Part shown: positions 1-10,500 of the stretch, in pieces | Layout of the letters: every line of letters starts with the position of its first letter | Position numbering within the stretch: position 1 is the stretch's first letter | Assembly (NCBI GenBank): GCA_025200525.1 | Contig: CM045758.1 | Location: 63,176,598 to 63,240,597, forward strand | Source: Camellia lanceoleosa | Lineage: Eukaryota; Streptophyta; Magnoliopsida; Ericales; Theaceae | Length of the DNA stretch: 64,000 nt | Reading direction: 5' to 3' | Notes under the pieces: generated by a model | What the model saw: only the letters and a program-made list of their open reading frames with translations | What the model was told of the DNA's origin: nothing | Databases searched by the model: none | Position numbers and translations under genes: made by a program

Positions 1-136
1 TTGGACCTTATTTATTTTACTATATTGCTTCCGTAACCCCTTAATATTTGTTATCCTATTTGGAGGCCGTAGGTAATCCACGGATTACTGGCCGGTTACG
101 TCACCAAACCTATAGGGGCGGGTTTGGGTCGTGACA
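1..136 (+). repeat. 3' end of an LTR (fragment)
   Basis: The end of this segment (roughly 65-136) matches the end of the LTR at 48700-51227. Both hold a block starting GAGGCCGTAGGTAATC, then ATTACTGGCCGGTTA, TAGGGGCGGGTT and a terminal TGACA. The copy is cut by the window start, so neither the LTR start nor any internal element sequence can be seen. The TGACA end fits an LTR closing in CA. Family assignment rests only on this within-window match. Confidence 0.6.
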
Positions 137-1312
137 GTAATGACCCACCCAGTACGAGTATATGCGCTGAATCCAAATTGCAAGTTTGAAAACTTAAAAA
201 AAAACAAAACAAAACAAAACAAAATTATTTTGATCATTGACTAGACAAATTCGATGAACAAAACACTTTCTCACTATTTAAAATATTATAATGAATCTCA
301 TTTAAAATTGAGGACCTTACTACTTAACTAATTAAGGAATTGTTTTATTCATTTGCACACCTCACGTGTGAACAAAAACAGACTTCCAAGTATGAAAAAT
401 GGACCCAAATGACATTATTGACTAAGTACTTCTAAATTAATTATTAATGTAAACCTAGAGGCTTCAAAGTAATTTAAGCAATTGGATGCTTCGGATGCCA
501 AAATGGTTGTAGTAGCCCCATTATGGCAAACAACCAAGGCTTTTGCGAAGTTGTATAAAATATATGATATACAAATAGAGTTTTTATACAGAAATACGTG
601 ACATTTTATCCTCTTTTCATTTTCAACTAAAACACTCTTCATTATGACATCTAATTTCAACAATCACTGTCAGATCATTTTGTCTGAGTTTTTTGTATAA
701 AAAAAATTTTAAAAAAAAAAAATTTAACAAAAAAAAAAAAAAAACGTCTGTAAATCATTTCCCTCTAAAAGCTGCAATGTAAAATTTAGGTTAAGTTTGG
801 GAACCCACAAAAAAGTTAAAAAGTCAAAAAGTTATTCAAAAAGTTAAAAAGTTAATACTATTCACCAAAAGTCAACAATTACGACTGCACAACTCCCAAT
901 TCAAATTTTTCCCTACAAATTAATTTTTACAATTTTTTATTACACATTTTTTCATAAAAAGTCAAAAAGTTAACCCAAACATCTATATTTTCAACCTCAA
1001 TTTTTTAGTCTAAAAAGACAAAAAGTACACTTATTTAGGACACTCCAAACAACCCCAAAAGAATGTGTTCTCTATATGCACTGCCATCAATTGTTGGTTC
1101 AATTTTGTTTTATAAATCAAGCAACAGTTTAAGTTAATTACAAAAACAAAGACCAATCCCCTGTTTCATCCATTCATGTGTGGCCTCACCGGTTAAGCAC
1201 AAAGCTAAACACAGGTTTTTAGCAAGTTTTTGATCTTACAATAGGATTATATTACTAAACCAGCAACCAAATAAGAAAACAAGGGAAGTGATGAGATCAC
1301 TTTATCCCCGTC
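137..1312. other. Non-coding AT-rich spacer with a possible MITE
   Basis: No coding sequence is supported. A segment at about 788-1059 has imperfect inverted ends (GTTAAGTTTGGGA against the complement of ACTCCAAACAACCCC) around repeated AAAAAGTTAAAAAGTC motifs. This looks like a small non-autonomous DNA transposon, but I found no convincing target-site duplication. The last ~180 bases resemble the region downstream of STP-B and are probably the 3' UTR or flank of STP-A. Confidence 0.4.
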
Positions 1313-2819
1313 TCATTCTTCCTCCATTTTGCTCACTTCATGCTCTTCTCCTACAATTCTTTTCCAAAACCAATGTTCCCTCCACACTCTGTCCATCTGC
1401 TCAATTGGCACATTCTTAGTCTCAGGCAAAAACAAGTAAGTAAATGCGGTCATCACCGCAACCCATCCCCCGAAAAAGAAGAAAATCCCAAACTTGAAGT
1501 GGCAAAGCATTGGTAGAAAACTTTGAGCAATAACGAAAATGAAGAGAAAATTCACTGCAACATTTATACTTTGCCCCGCTGATCGTATCTCTAAAGGAAA
1601 AATTTCGCTTGGAATTAACCATCCCAATGGACCCCATGACCAACAGAATGCAGAAACGTAAGTACAGATAGAAATTAGGACCACTAAAGCATACCCTTTG
1701 CTCAACTGTCCATCGTCCCCTAGGTGAGCTCCCATTACACTTCCAATGATAATTAGTGAAACTAGCATTTGTGCTCCACCAACTGTAAGAAGAACTCTTC
1801 GACCAAGTTTATCCACCAACAAAATTGATACGAAGTTTGAGCTTGTAGCCACAACCCCTGTCACAATTGTTGACATGAGTGATGCACTTTCACCTAGGCC
1901 TATAGTTCGAAAAAGAACCGGGGCAAAGACACCAATGATATTGATCCCAGTTATTTGTTGGAAGAATGGTATAGCTATTGCCATGACAAATTGAGGCCTA
2001 TACTTTCTCTGTATGATTTTCTTGAATGGGTGTTTGATGGTTTTCGAGATCTCATTTGCTTTTATGAGGTCATCAAGTTCTGATTGGACATCTTGGGTGC
2101 CTCTGATTTTTTGCAACATCAATTTTGCCTTATGAAGACCATTGCTTAGATGAATTAGGCTGTTCGGTGTTTCTGGAAGGACAAGTGCTCCTATAGTTAT
2201 AATTGAAGCTGGTACTGCTGCCACGGCTAGGGAGACTCTCCATCCCCATCCGCCTTTGATCTTTTCAGTACCATAATTGATAAGGTTCGCTGACAAAACA
2301 CCGATTCCAATGCTCAAATGGAATCCGGTGTTGATTGCACCTCTGTGTCTAGGTGGAGCCATTTCTGAGAGATATAGTGGGACTGACTGTATAACAATGA
2401 AAGTAATATCACATGCTAATCAAATATAGAAAAAAAAAAATTAGAACTACAATGAAAATTGCACGTACATTTCAAATAGCATTTACAGTTAAATACCTGA
2501 TTTGCAAAGCCAACCCCAACACCAAGCAAGATGCGACCAAATATTAGCATATACACATTGAAAGCTGCACCACCAAGAGCTGCACCAACTAGGAATGCAA
2601 CCCCCCCAGCAAGTATTGATGGCTTGCGCCCAAAGGCTTTAGTGACTGATGAGGCTAAGAAGGAAGCAAAAAGGCCAGCCACATACAGGGATGATGTGAA
2701 TGATGTCAACAATTGGCTATCAAACATGCAGTAGTTGCTGGTCTTGGTGTCTTTTTGCATCTTGGCATACACCTCTGGGAAGAATTTCCTCAGAAATGGA
2801 TCCATGGAGCTCACTCCAC
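1313..2819 (-). CDS. STP-A exons 2-3: hexose/H+ symporter (sugar transport protein family)
   Basis: This is a plasma-membrane proton-coupled monosaccharide transporter of the STP branch of the MFS sugar porters. Exon 2 is 2497-2819 and exon 3 is 1313-2386; the intron at 2387-2496 starts GT and ends AG. The exon 2 acceptor follows AAG at 2820, and its first two bases complete the Gly codon opened by exon 1, giving the family motif GISGGVSSMD. Visible family motifs are GRK after TM2, [25 protein letters not shown] (sugar-binding helix 7), [27 protein letters not shown] and FLPETKNVP. With exon 1 at 18398-18530 the protein is about 509 residues, normal for STPs, with 12 expected membrane helices. 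FYAPVLF has become FAPVLF. Intron 1 would be 15.6 kb because of the Tat-1 insertion. No frame break is seen. The family call is firm; the substrate and STP number are not. Confidence 0.9.
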
Positions 2820-3658
2820 CTTCACAATTTAGTCCCATGACTTAATAAAATTGTTTCATCACTTTCCTCTTAACCATTACATGATTTAATCCACTTTTGA
2901 AAATACCAACTACTACAGGCACTATCTGCCAAAAAGTTAAGGCAACTAAAACATGAGAAATCCAACAACTATGTCGAAAGCTTTGAGCCCTAAATTATGT
3001 GCAGTAACTCTCACTAAATACAGAGAAATCATGTGAAATTTTGAAAAGAAAGAAACACAACTCTACCAGTTAGTAAATTTTTTTTTTTTTTTTATCGGCA
3101 AAAGAATTAATATTTTATTAAATAAATAAAACATTACAAGAAGGAAAGGAAAGCGTGATTAGGCATCAATTTAGGGAAGCTAAATAGCTTAAATCCAATT
3201 CGATGCAACAAACATGCACATTTAGTTAGCAAGAAACCAACAATAACAAAACTCCTAATGAAGACTAAACTCTTACAACTAAAACTCGTGTAGATTCTTT
3301 CATCCGAAACGATTATAACTTCTGCAAATCACTTTCAGTTCATTTTCCGCTGTTTCTTCCAACTTTCAATTTTTATTTTAGATCCCTTCTCCCATAGTGG
3401 CTTTGTGCCCTGAATTTCACTAATATTATCCATTGAACTTGTACCACCATAAGCATCTCAATCAATTAAGTAATCCTTTAATACATAACTAGTGAAGTAA
3501 CCGAGTTAGTTTAGTTGACCACTTCTGTATGCTCCTATTTAGGATGTTAAGAAATCATTCTTTGTCGAAAGCAATAATTTATTATTTCTCTCTTACTATG
3601 AGGATTCTTTGTTGTGTTGAATTATTTATTTTCTTCAATTATAGGCTATTTCTAGTTG
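2820..3658. other. STP-A intron 1, proximal part, with a LINE 3' end
   Basis: 2971-3015 matches the STP-B intron on both sides of the Mutator-like insertion there, so it is the empty site. At 3079-3096 a T-run is followed by ATCGGCAAAAG and AATATTTTATTAAATAAATAAAACATTAC. Read on the minus strand this is the usual 3' end of a plant L1-type LINE with its poly(A) tail, so a short 5'-truncated LINE lies at about 3079-3300. I see nothing else here. Confidence 0.5.
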
Positions 3659-4234
3659 TGGGGATATATTTTCTGAGTACCAACACGTGGCCGAGGTGAC
3701 ACCGAAGTGTCAGCAGAGTTCCCCACGTGTTATGGAAGTTGTGCCGAGGTTATCTCGGCTAGGCCGATGATACCTCCGAAGATATCGGAATCCGAGATAA
3801 GCGGATAAAGGACAAGAGTCCTAGAATGAAGAGGAAGCTCAAACCTGGATGTGGACAAGAGTCCAAGGTTGGGGGAAGACTTCAGTTTGGGGTAAAGATA
3901 AACTCTTAGGGAGTATGTCTTAATTCCACTGAGAGTCCTAAATTAGCAGGAGTCCTAAGTCCATTAGGACCGGGTTCCTGTTGGGACTAGGATTGGATTG
4001 GCTATAAAAGAGAGGCACCCCCATGGGTCTAAGGTACGTTGTTTATACTCAAGCTTGTGAGTTTAGCACTTGATTATCCTTGAGAGATATACTGACTTGA
4101 TCGTCGGAGTGCCCCCGGGTGGAAGAACCACCGCCGGAGTCTTTTCCTTCTGCGGATTCTGAGGAGCCGTCTACTCGCCAAGCTCTCCAGCTGGTTACTA
4201 AGGAGGGCAGTGTGATCGGAAATTCACTCACACA
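3659..4234 (+). repeat. Tat-1 5' LTR
   Basis: This 576-bp terminal repeat begins TGGGGATATATTTTCTGAG and ends TTCACTCACACA. It contains a TATA-like box, GGCTATAAAAGAGAGG, near 4001, consistent with the LTR promoter. It aligns along its whole length with 13803-14357, but about twenty positions are shorter in the 3' copy. Confidence 0.85.
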
Positions 4235-4237
4235 ATT

Positions 4238-4255
4238 TGGCGCCGTCTGTGGGAA
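4238..4255 (+). promoter_or_regulatory. Primer-binding site of Tat-1
   Basis: TGGCGCCGT lies three bases after the 5' LTR. It is complementary to the 3' end ACGGCGCCA of plant tRNA-Asp; the bases after it match only partly. The stretch TTTGGCGCCGTCTGTGGGA is common just inside plant Tat/Athila elements. Confidence 0.7.
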
Positions 4256-4269
4256 AGAAAGAAGAGTAG

Positions 4270-5760
4270 ATGGCTGATAACGCGCAGAAGGAAAATATTG
4301 GGGACAACACTCCATCTGGGAGTGGAAGACCTGTCGATCCTAACGTGGAAGGAGGCGACCGCAACGAAGAAACTCGTGATCAGAATCACGCAGAAAAAGA
4401 CGTCGGCCAGGACGGCGACACATCAAAGAAAGCGAACCAGAGCAAGTACTACAACGAGGATGACCTCCAGACCTGGAAAGACAGATGTCTGAGGAGGGAT
4501 GAAGAAGTAAAGGAGATGGCACATAAACTGGCTGACCTTCAATCGGTCGTCAACTTTATGATGCAGAATAATGTCATGCAGCCGCCATACCCGCTGCAGG
4601 ACACACCAATGCCAGCAGCAAACGCCCAAAAGAAGGGACGGAAAGAAGTCCCCGAAGCCCCTCAGCATACGAGGAGCGGAAGGCACTCTCACCGACCATC
4701 AGGGGAGGTGGGCCGAGAAGAGCCGAGGACAGAAGAGTCCCGAAGGACACATCGTGAGAAGGATGCAGACCCCAAAGAACACCGGCATGTTAAAGGCGGG
4801 TGTTGTGTTTTGATGCCTCTGCGGAGAAGGATCAAAAGGGGCCACCATGAGGCCGAGTAGTGCGCCAAAAAGGTCAAGTCCATTGACAAATGAGTGCAGG
4901 GAGAAGTAAAGAGGACTTGAGAGACTACCTCAAGAGGAAACAGGAGAATCTTTGGAGCCAAGTAACCTCCCAGTTAAGCCGAGGACTCCATTCTCGGTGG
5001 AATTGGACAAATTGTGGCACCAAAAAGATTCAAGACATCGAGGTTCGGATATATGATGGTAAGTCGGACCCTAACTTCCATGTTGGATTATTTTTGAATT
5101 CAATGGCGTTATCTGATTGAACGAGCCGTTGCTCTGCAAAGTGTTCCTTCATCCTTTGGGGAGATTGCATCAGTTGGTTCCACAAACTACCGAAGGGCGT
5201 AAGAATCGGGAAGGCTGGCCGAGATGTTTGTGGCGTGTTCATTACAAACAAACCAACCTTTGAGGGTGGATGCATTGATGGCCCCGAAGATCGGCAAAGA
5301 TGAGAGCCTCAGAGCCTCATAGCGGTACTACGAGGTGTTCAATCGAATACCGAAAGTGCAACCAGAGGTGGCGGTCGTCTCTTTCAAGAACGGCCTAAAG
5401 GATGACCATCCATCGCGAAGTCATTAGCAAAAACCCGCCAAGAGTATGGAAGAGCTCATGGCGAGGATTGAGAAGTATGCACGAGCCGAGGAGGATACCT
5501 CGGGGAACAAGGAGACAAAAAAGGCGAAAAAGGCAACGGCTGGCCGAAGCGAGGCCGAGGCAACAATGGACAAAACAAAGCGAGAGCGAGTTGAGGACTA
5601 AACAAGCGATGGCACGGTGTTTGAATTCGATCCAAAAGGTCCTTGACCAAATTCAAATCACCTATTTGGCGCCAAGAAGAGCACAAGGAGAATTCATGGG
5701 GAGAAACCTCGGTGGCGTTGTGCCTACCATAATGAGCAGGCCACCAACTCGTGGTTGCAG
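4270..5760 (+). pseudogene. Tat-1 gag, broken
   Basis: An open frame from ATG 4270 to 4860 encodes a 196-residue charged, proline-rich N-terminal Gag region. It has a short predicted coiled coil around DLQTWKDRCLRRDEEVKEM. It starts 36 bases after the LTR, as expected. The core Gag region continues at 5020-5400 (EVRIYDGKSDPNFHVGLFLN, then WFHKLPKGV) but changes frame several times and meets stops. A basic segment at 5402-5779 corresponds to the Gag C-terminus. No intact zinc knuckle was seen. The assignment rests on position and on the typical YDGKSDP-like start of the plant Gag domain. Confidence 0.65.
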
Positions 5761-5811
5761 GCCCTTAAAGCACACTTAGAAGATCCGTGAGACAAGGCCA
5801 TTTAAGAGATC

Positions 5812-6650
5812 TTGTGGATGAGGCCGAACCGAGGGAAGAACAGCACGGTTGCCTCAAGTACCCAGCGGACAAAGAACCACAGCGGTGGACCTCGGGTGGT
5901 TAACGTGATCCACTCAAAGGTGAACGAAACGACATACGGGGGACGAAGGGTGAAACATCTGCGGCATGTCAACCGGTCGGATGAAAAGACCTCGGCGAAG
6001 ATTGCCGAGGACCTATGATAACCTTCACGAAGCCGACCTTGACATGGTTCGACACCCGCACAATGATGCCTGGTAGTATCCCTCCGTGTTGGGAGTGCCA
6101 GTGAAACGCATCTTGATTGATCAAGCGGCTCTGCGACATCATGTATGTCGATGCTACAAGGAGTTAGGCCTTCACCCCGATGACATGGAATACAAAACGG
6201 CCCGATGGTCGGCTTCAATGGAACGCCGACGTGGCCTTTAGCGCAACAAGCTTGGAGGTACAAGCCGCACAAAGAAGGTGAGGTAATTTATTGTGATTGA
6301 TACGCCGCCTTACAACATCATCTGGGAGGCCGTGGTTGCATGCAATGGGCGATTCCTCCACCTTGCATCAAGCTATGCGATTCCCAGAACATGGGATTGA
6401 AATCGGAGGAGATCGATTCTGCGAAAAATCGCTCCATGGCGAGAATGAAGTTAACTGCGGATTCGAGAACCGGAGCGAAGGTTGAAGAAGAGGACATGAT
6501 AGTCCTAGATGTTGTCGGCAAGGCGCCGACCGAGACGAGAGAAGAAGCATTGAAGGAAGGCTTCGTCCAAGAGGGTGATGAGGAACGCTTCTTTCTTCTC
6601 GACAGATTAGCCGAGAAGAAGAAAGGGAGTTGGAAGCCTTTCTGAGAAAA
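5812..6650 (+). pseudogene. Tat-1 protease region, broken
   Basis: The segment at 6080-6345 resembles the retropepsin region of Tat Pol. Recognisable pieces are VPVKRILIDQAALRHH (where the catalytic D(S/T)G is replaced by DQA), a KELGLHPDDME-like part, and VIDTPPYNIIWGRPWLHAM just after 6290. Stops and frame changes separate these pieces. The upstream part, 5812-6018, is the usual NVIHSKVNETTYGGRR-like linker after Gag. No functional protease is possible. Confidence 0.6.
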
Positions 6651-7260
6651 AATATTGAGGTGTTCGCCTGGACACCTTATGAAATGCCTGGCATCGCCTC
6701 CGAGGTCACATGCCACAGACTCAACGTTGACAGGACGGCCAAACCTGTAATACACCGGGCCAGGAGACCGACGTTGATACATGTCGGCAAAGGAAGAGGA
6801 AGTAGCTAGACTTCTAGAGGCCGGGGCCATCCGAGAAGCCAATTATCCAACGTGGTTGTCAAATACCGTAGTAGTAAAAAAAGAATGGCAAGTGGAGGGT
6901 CTGCGAGACTTCACAAATTTGAACAAAGCTCGCCCCAAAGATGCCTTCCTCTCGCTAAAGATCGACCGGTTGGTGGACGCCACATCCGACATGGTAGGAT
7001 GAGCTTCTTGGACGATATAGGGGTATCACCAGATAGCCATGTACCGGATGAGGAGAAGACAATATTATTACTCCCAAAGGTCTCAGATCATTCTGAGTCA
7101 TGCCCTTTGGGTTGAAGAACGCAGGAGCAACTTACCAAAGGTCAGTGACCCAGATGTTCGTGACACTTGATTGGCCGAATCGGGAAGTCTACATCGATGA
7201 TATGGTCGTGAAGACCAAGGCGAAGGATCATCTCACGACTTAGAAGAGGTCTTCAACATA
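6651..7260 (+). pseudogene. Tat-1 reverse transcriptase, broken
   Basis: A 73-residue open piece, 6781-7002, carries AGAIREANYPTWLSNTVVVK and DFTNLNKARPKDAF, standard motifs at the start of a Ty3/gypsy RT. Continuing in shifted frames are the GYHQI motif near 7020, PFGLKNAGATYQ near 7102 and REVYIDDMVVK near 7183, where YIDD is the catalytic box. At least three frame changes and several stops separate them, so the enzyme is dead. The piece runs straight from the protease region into RNase H, as in a normal Pol. Confidence 0.75.
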
Positions 7261-8260
7261 CTCAAATATCGGCTCGACTAAACGCATCGAAATGCGCGTT
7301 TGAGTCGGATCCGTAAGTTTTGGGGTACCGTGACAAGAAGGGGCATTGAAGCCAGCCCAGATCAAATCAAGGCTATTCTGGAATTACAGAGTCCGACATC
7401 GGCTAAGCAGGTTCAGATGCTCACTGGAAGGGCCGCAGCCCTAAACAGATTTATAAGCCGAAGTTCGGACAAGTGTAAACCTTTTTTCAATCTGGTGAAA
7501 AAGGCCACAGATTTTTTATGGACGGAGGAATGCGAGGCCGCTTTGACCGACCTGAAGAAGTACCTTACCTCGGCCCCGGTCCTCTCAACGCCTCAACCTG
7601 GGGAGGAACTGTTCTTATACCTAGCGCCAGAGCACGCAGTGAGTGCCGTGTGATTATCCGAGAAGAAAAGGGCGAATGTAGGCGCTTACTATGTGAGCAA
7701 GACTCGCCGACGCAGTAAACAAGGTATCCGCCATTAGAAAAATTAATGTCGCTCAGTAATGGCTTCAAAGAAGTGAACCACTATTTTCGCTCACAAGATA
7801 GTGGTTCTCGACAGAACACCCATTAAAATCCTTGTTGCGAAGGAGACTTGACCGAAGAATTGCAAGATGGGCCGTTGTTTTGGGGCCAATATGACCTCGA
7901 GTTTAGGCCGAGACCCGCAATTAAGGGCCAAGTCTTGGCCGACTTTGTGGCCGAAGTTCTCACCGTAATACATCGAACATCGGCCCGACGAGCCGAGAGG
8001 AACGATGCCTGCACAAGGAAAGAGAAGCCCAAAAAAGCCAAAGAACCAAAGAAGGAGAAACTCGCACCGCAAAGATTTACATCGGCAATTCCTTTCAACT
8101 TTTTGTTGATGGGAGCTCAAACCCAAGGGCGTGAGCCGAGTAGTGTTAATTTCCGATGGGGAGATATTGGAGCAAATAATTCGATCGGGGTTCAAGGCCT
8201 CAACAATGAGGCGGAATATGAAGCATTGATTCTTGGATTGAAGCCGCAATAGCAAAGCAG
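7261..8260 (+). pseudogene. Tat-1 RNase H regions, broken
   Basis: 7300-7653 encodes the RT connection and start of RNase H: RGIEASPDQIKAI, KQVQMLTGRAAALNRFISRSS, then FLWTEECEAAL and LYLAPEHAVSAV. A later open stretch, 7848-8252, carries LEFRPRPAIKGQVLADF and ends NNEAEYEALILGLKPQ. The latter belongs to the second, archaeal-type RNase H that marks Tat elements. Frames differ between pieces and the DGS-type first catalytic motif is mutated. The dual RNase H supports the lineage call. Confidence 0.7.
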
Positions 8261-9750
8261 AGGCGTATGAGGTAATTATTTTTGTGATTCATTTTATAGT
8301 AAATCAAACTACGCGAGAGTTTGTCGCCCGAGATGAAAGAATGCTCGGCATACGTAAAAGAAGTCATCAATTTGGCGGACATGTTTCAAAACCGCCGACT
8401 TCTTCAAAGTTAGCCGAGATGACAACAACCACGCCGACGCTGGCCAATTTGGCAAGTTCAAGACAAACCGAAGACAAGGACAATAATGATTGACTACCTA
8501 CCAGTTCGAAAGCATAGAACCAACGAACGCAATGCAAGAAGCATTATGTGCGGATTGGGACCAAGCCGATGGATGCAATTGTTGCATTCCTAAGAGAAGG
8601 CAAGCCGGAAGATCGGAAGGAAGCACACAAGGTCGATTGAAGATTCGGCAAGATGCCAGGCGACATCTCTGTAAGATCCTTCATCGACCTCTTTTAAGGT
8701 CGCGACACCCTCTTCAAGTCGAAGACTTTCAGATTTAAATTCATGAAGGAATTTGTGGAAGCCACGCAGGGCAGATCGTTAGCACATAGGCCATTACCAG
8801 GTATTGGTGGCCCTATATGCGAAGATGCGGTTTGCGTAAAGAAGTGTGAACAATGTCGAGGTTTGCACCATTGATACACCAAACCACCGCCGACTTGAAT
8901 CGCTTCAAATTTCTTGGCCATTTGCCCAATGGGGCATGGATCTTGTTGGAAAATTGCCCCAAGCAACTGGGCAACGAAGTACCTCTTGGTGGCTACGGAT
9001 TACTTCACAAAATGGATAGAAGCGAGCCTCTTGCCAAAATCCGAGATGTGGATGTGAAGAACTTCATCCGAAAAGCATCATTACCAGATTTGGGATTCCA
9101 AGAGCAATCGTTGTATAACTAACACGCTTTGACAAAGAACTCATCAAGAATTTTTGCGCCAAATTCAAGATAAAAATTACTTTTCAACACCAAGCTTTCC
9201 CAAAGTAATGGGCAAGTCAAGTATCAAACAAGGTCATTCTAGATGGAATAAAGAAGAGGTCAGGCAAATTAAAGGGAAGTGGGTAGAGAATTGCCCAACG
9301 TACTCGGGCTTATCGCACTACGCCGAGAAGATCAACAGAATCCCCTTTGCCATGGCTTATGGCACTAAGCGATCATTCCATTGGAGATCGGCATCCGAGG
9401 ATCGAACACGGGAGTTGAGAACGGGTCTAATGATGTGCTCTTAGCCGAGATCCGGACCTACTAGAAGAAAGAAGAGAAAGCAATCCGACTGCGAGATACC
9501 AAAGAACGACTTGCCAAAGCTTACAACAAGAAGGTCAATCCAAGGGATTTTCAGTCAACGACTTAGTCTTAAGAAAAGTGGTCGGCAATAAGAAGGATGC
9601 CGAGAAGGCAAACTTGGCCCAAACTGGGAAGGCCCCTACAGAATAATTTCGGTGTTAGGGAATGGAGCATACCGGCTCGAAGATAATGAGGGCAAAGCAT
9701 TGCCTAGACCATGGAACACTTGCAATTTAAAGTTTTTCTATCATTAGATG
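8261..9750 (+). pseudogene. Tat-1 integrase and Pol C-terminus, broken
   Basis: Recognisable pieces are spread over three frames: the zinc-binding region with CEQC-like spacing near 8845, a WGMD-like core start near 8934, GYGLLHKMDRSEPLAK near 8990, and an RNSSRIFAPNSR-like remnant near 9140. The end, 9540-9750, aligns with the usual Tat C-terminus: [17 protein letters not shown], then [12 protein letters not shown] before a stop. The element cannot integrate on its own. Confidence 0.6.
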
Positions 9751-9910
9751 TTCTTTGATTTTTCTTATCGATATGATCAATAAAATCTTAGCAGAATTTC
9801 TCTAAACTTATACAACTTGGCACGATGTTATTTTTTGAATAATGAGAACCCAAGAGGAACTTAGGTTCACATTGGGGGCAGAGAGAAGACATTAGTAATG
9901 CTTAGCCGAA

Positions 9911-10390
9911 GTTAAGCTGAGATAAATTCCTTATCTTTACTTGTTGAAATTTGTAGCAATTTACAAGTTAAAGTTAAGTGAGATAAATTCCTTATCTTGT
10001 TGAAATTTGTAGCAATTTACAAGTCAAAGTTAAGCCGAGATAAATTCATATCTTTACTTGTTGAAATTTGTAGCAATTTACAAGTTAAAGTTAAGTGAGA
10101 TAAATTCTTATCTTTACTTGTTGAAATTTGTAGCAATTTACAAGTTAAAGTTAAGTGAGATAAATTCTTATCTTTACTTGTTGAAATTTGTAGCAATTTA
10201 CAAGTCAAAGTTAAGTCGAGATAAATTCATATCTTTACTTGTTGAAATTTGTAGCAATTTACAAGTTAAAGTTAAGCTAATATGATTGTTATCTTCACTT
10301 GTTGAAATTTGTAGCAATTTACAAGATGAAGATTAATTGAATTTATATGCTCTATACTTGTTGAAACTTATGACAAGTTTACAGGTAAAG
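9911..10390 (+). repeat. 60-bp minisatellite, about 8 copies
   Basis: The unit begins GTTAAG and includes GAGATAAATTC, CTTTACTTGTTGAAATTTG and TAGCAATTTACAAGT. Copies start at about 9911, 9973, 10029, 10090, 10150, 10210, 10271 and 10331, so the period is 56-62 and mostly 60. The array lies between the end of pol and the antisense ORF of Tat-1. This is the hypervariable region in which Tat/Ogre elements are known to build tandem repeats. Because 60 is divisible by three it stays open in several frames, which makes false ORFs. Confidence 0.9.
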
Positions 10391-10500
10391 CCCTAGCCCA
10401 GGCAAATCTTCAGATAAAATATGCCCGAGGTATGTTACCCGAGGAGATTGTGCAAAGAAGGAAGAATCTGGAAATCATGCAAAATATTCTAAGTATAGAA

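Noticed and set aside
1313..2362. Reading STP-A exon 3 as a complete transporter starting at MAPPRHRG
   Set aside because: That Met is inside the conserved YLSEMAP motif; the frame continues upstream through a spliced exon 2 to exon 1.
10017..10285. Repeated LLKFVAIYKLKL / TCKLLQISTSKDKN frames on both strands
   Set aside because: Translation of the 60-bp minisatellite of Tat-1.
9900..10400. Possible CRISPR-like array
   Set aside because: Units are head-to-tail without unique spacers and lie in a plant retroelement; this is a minisatellite.
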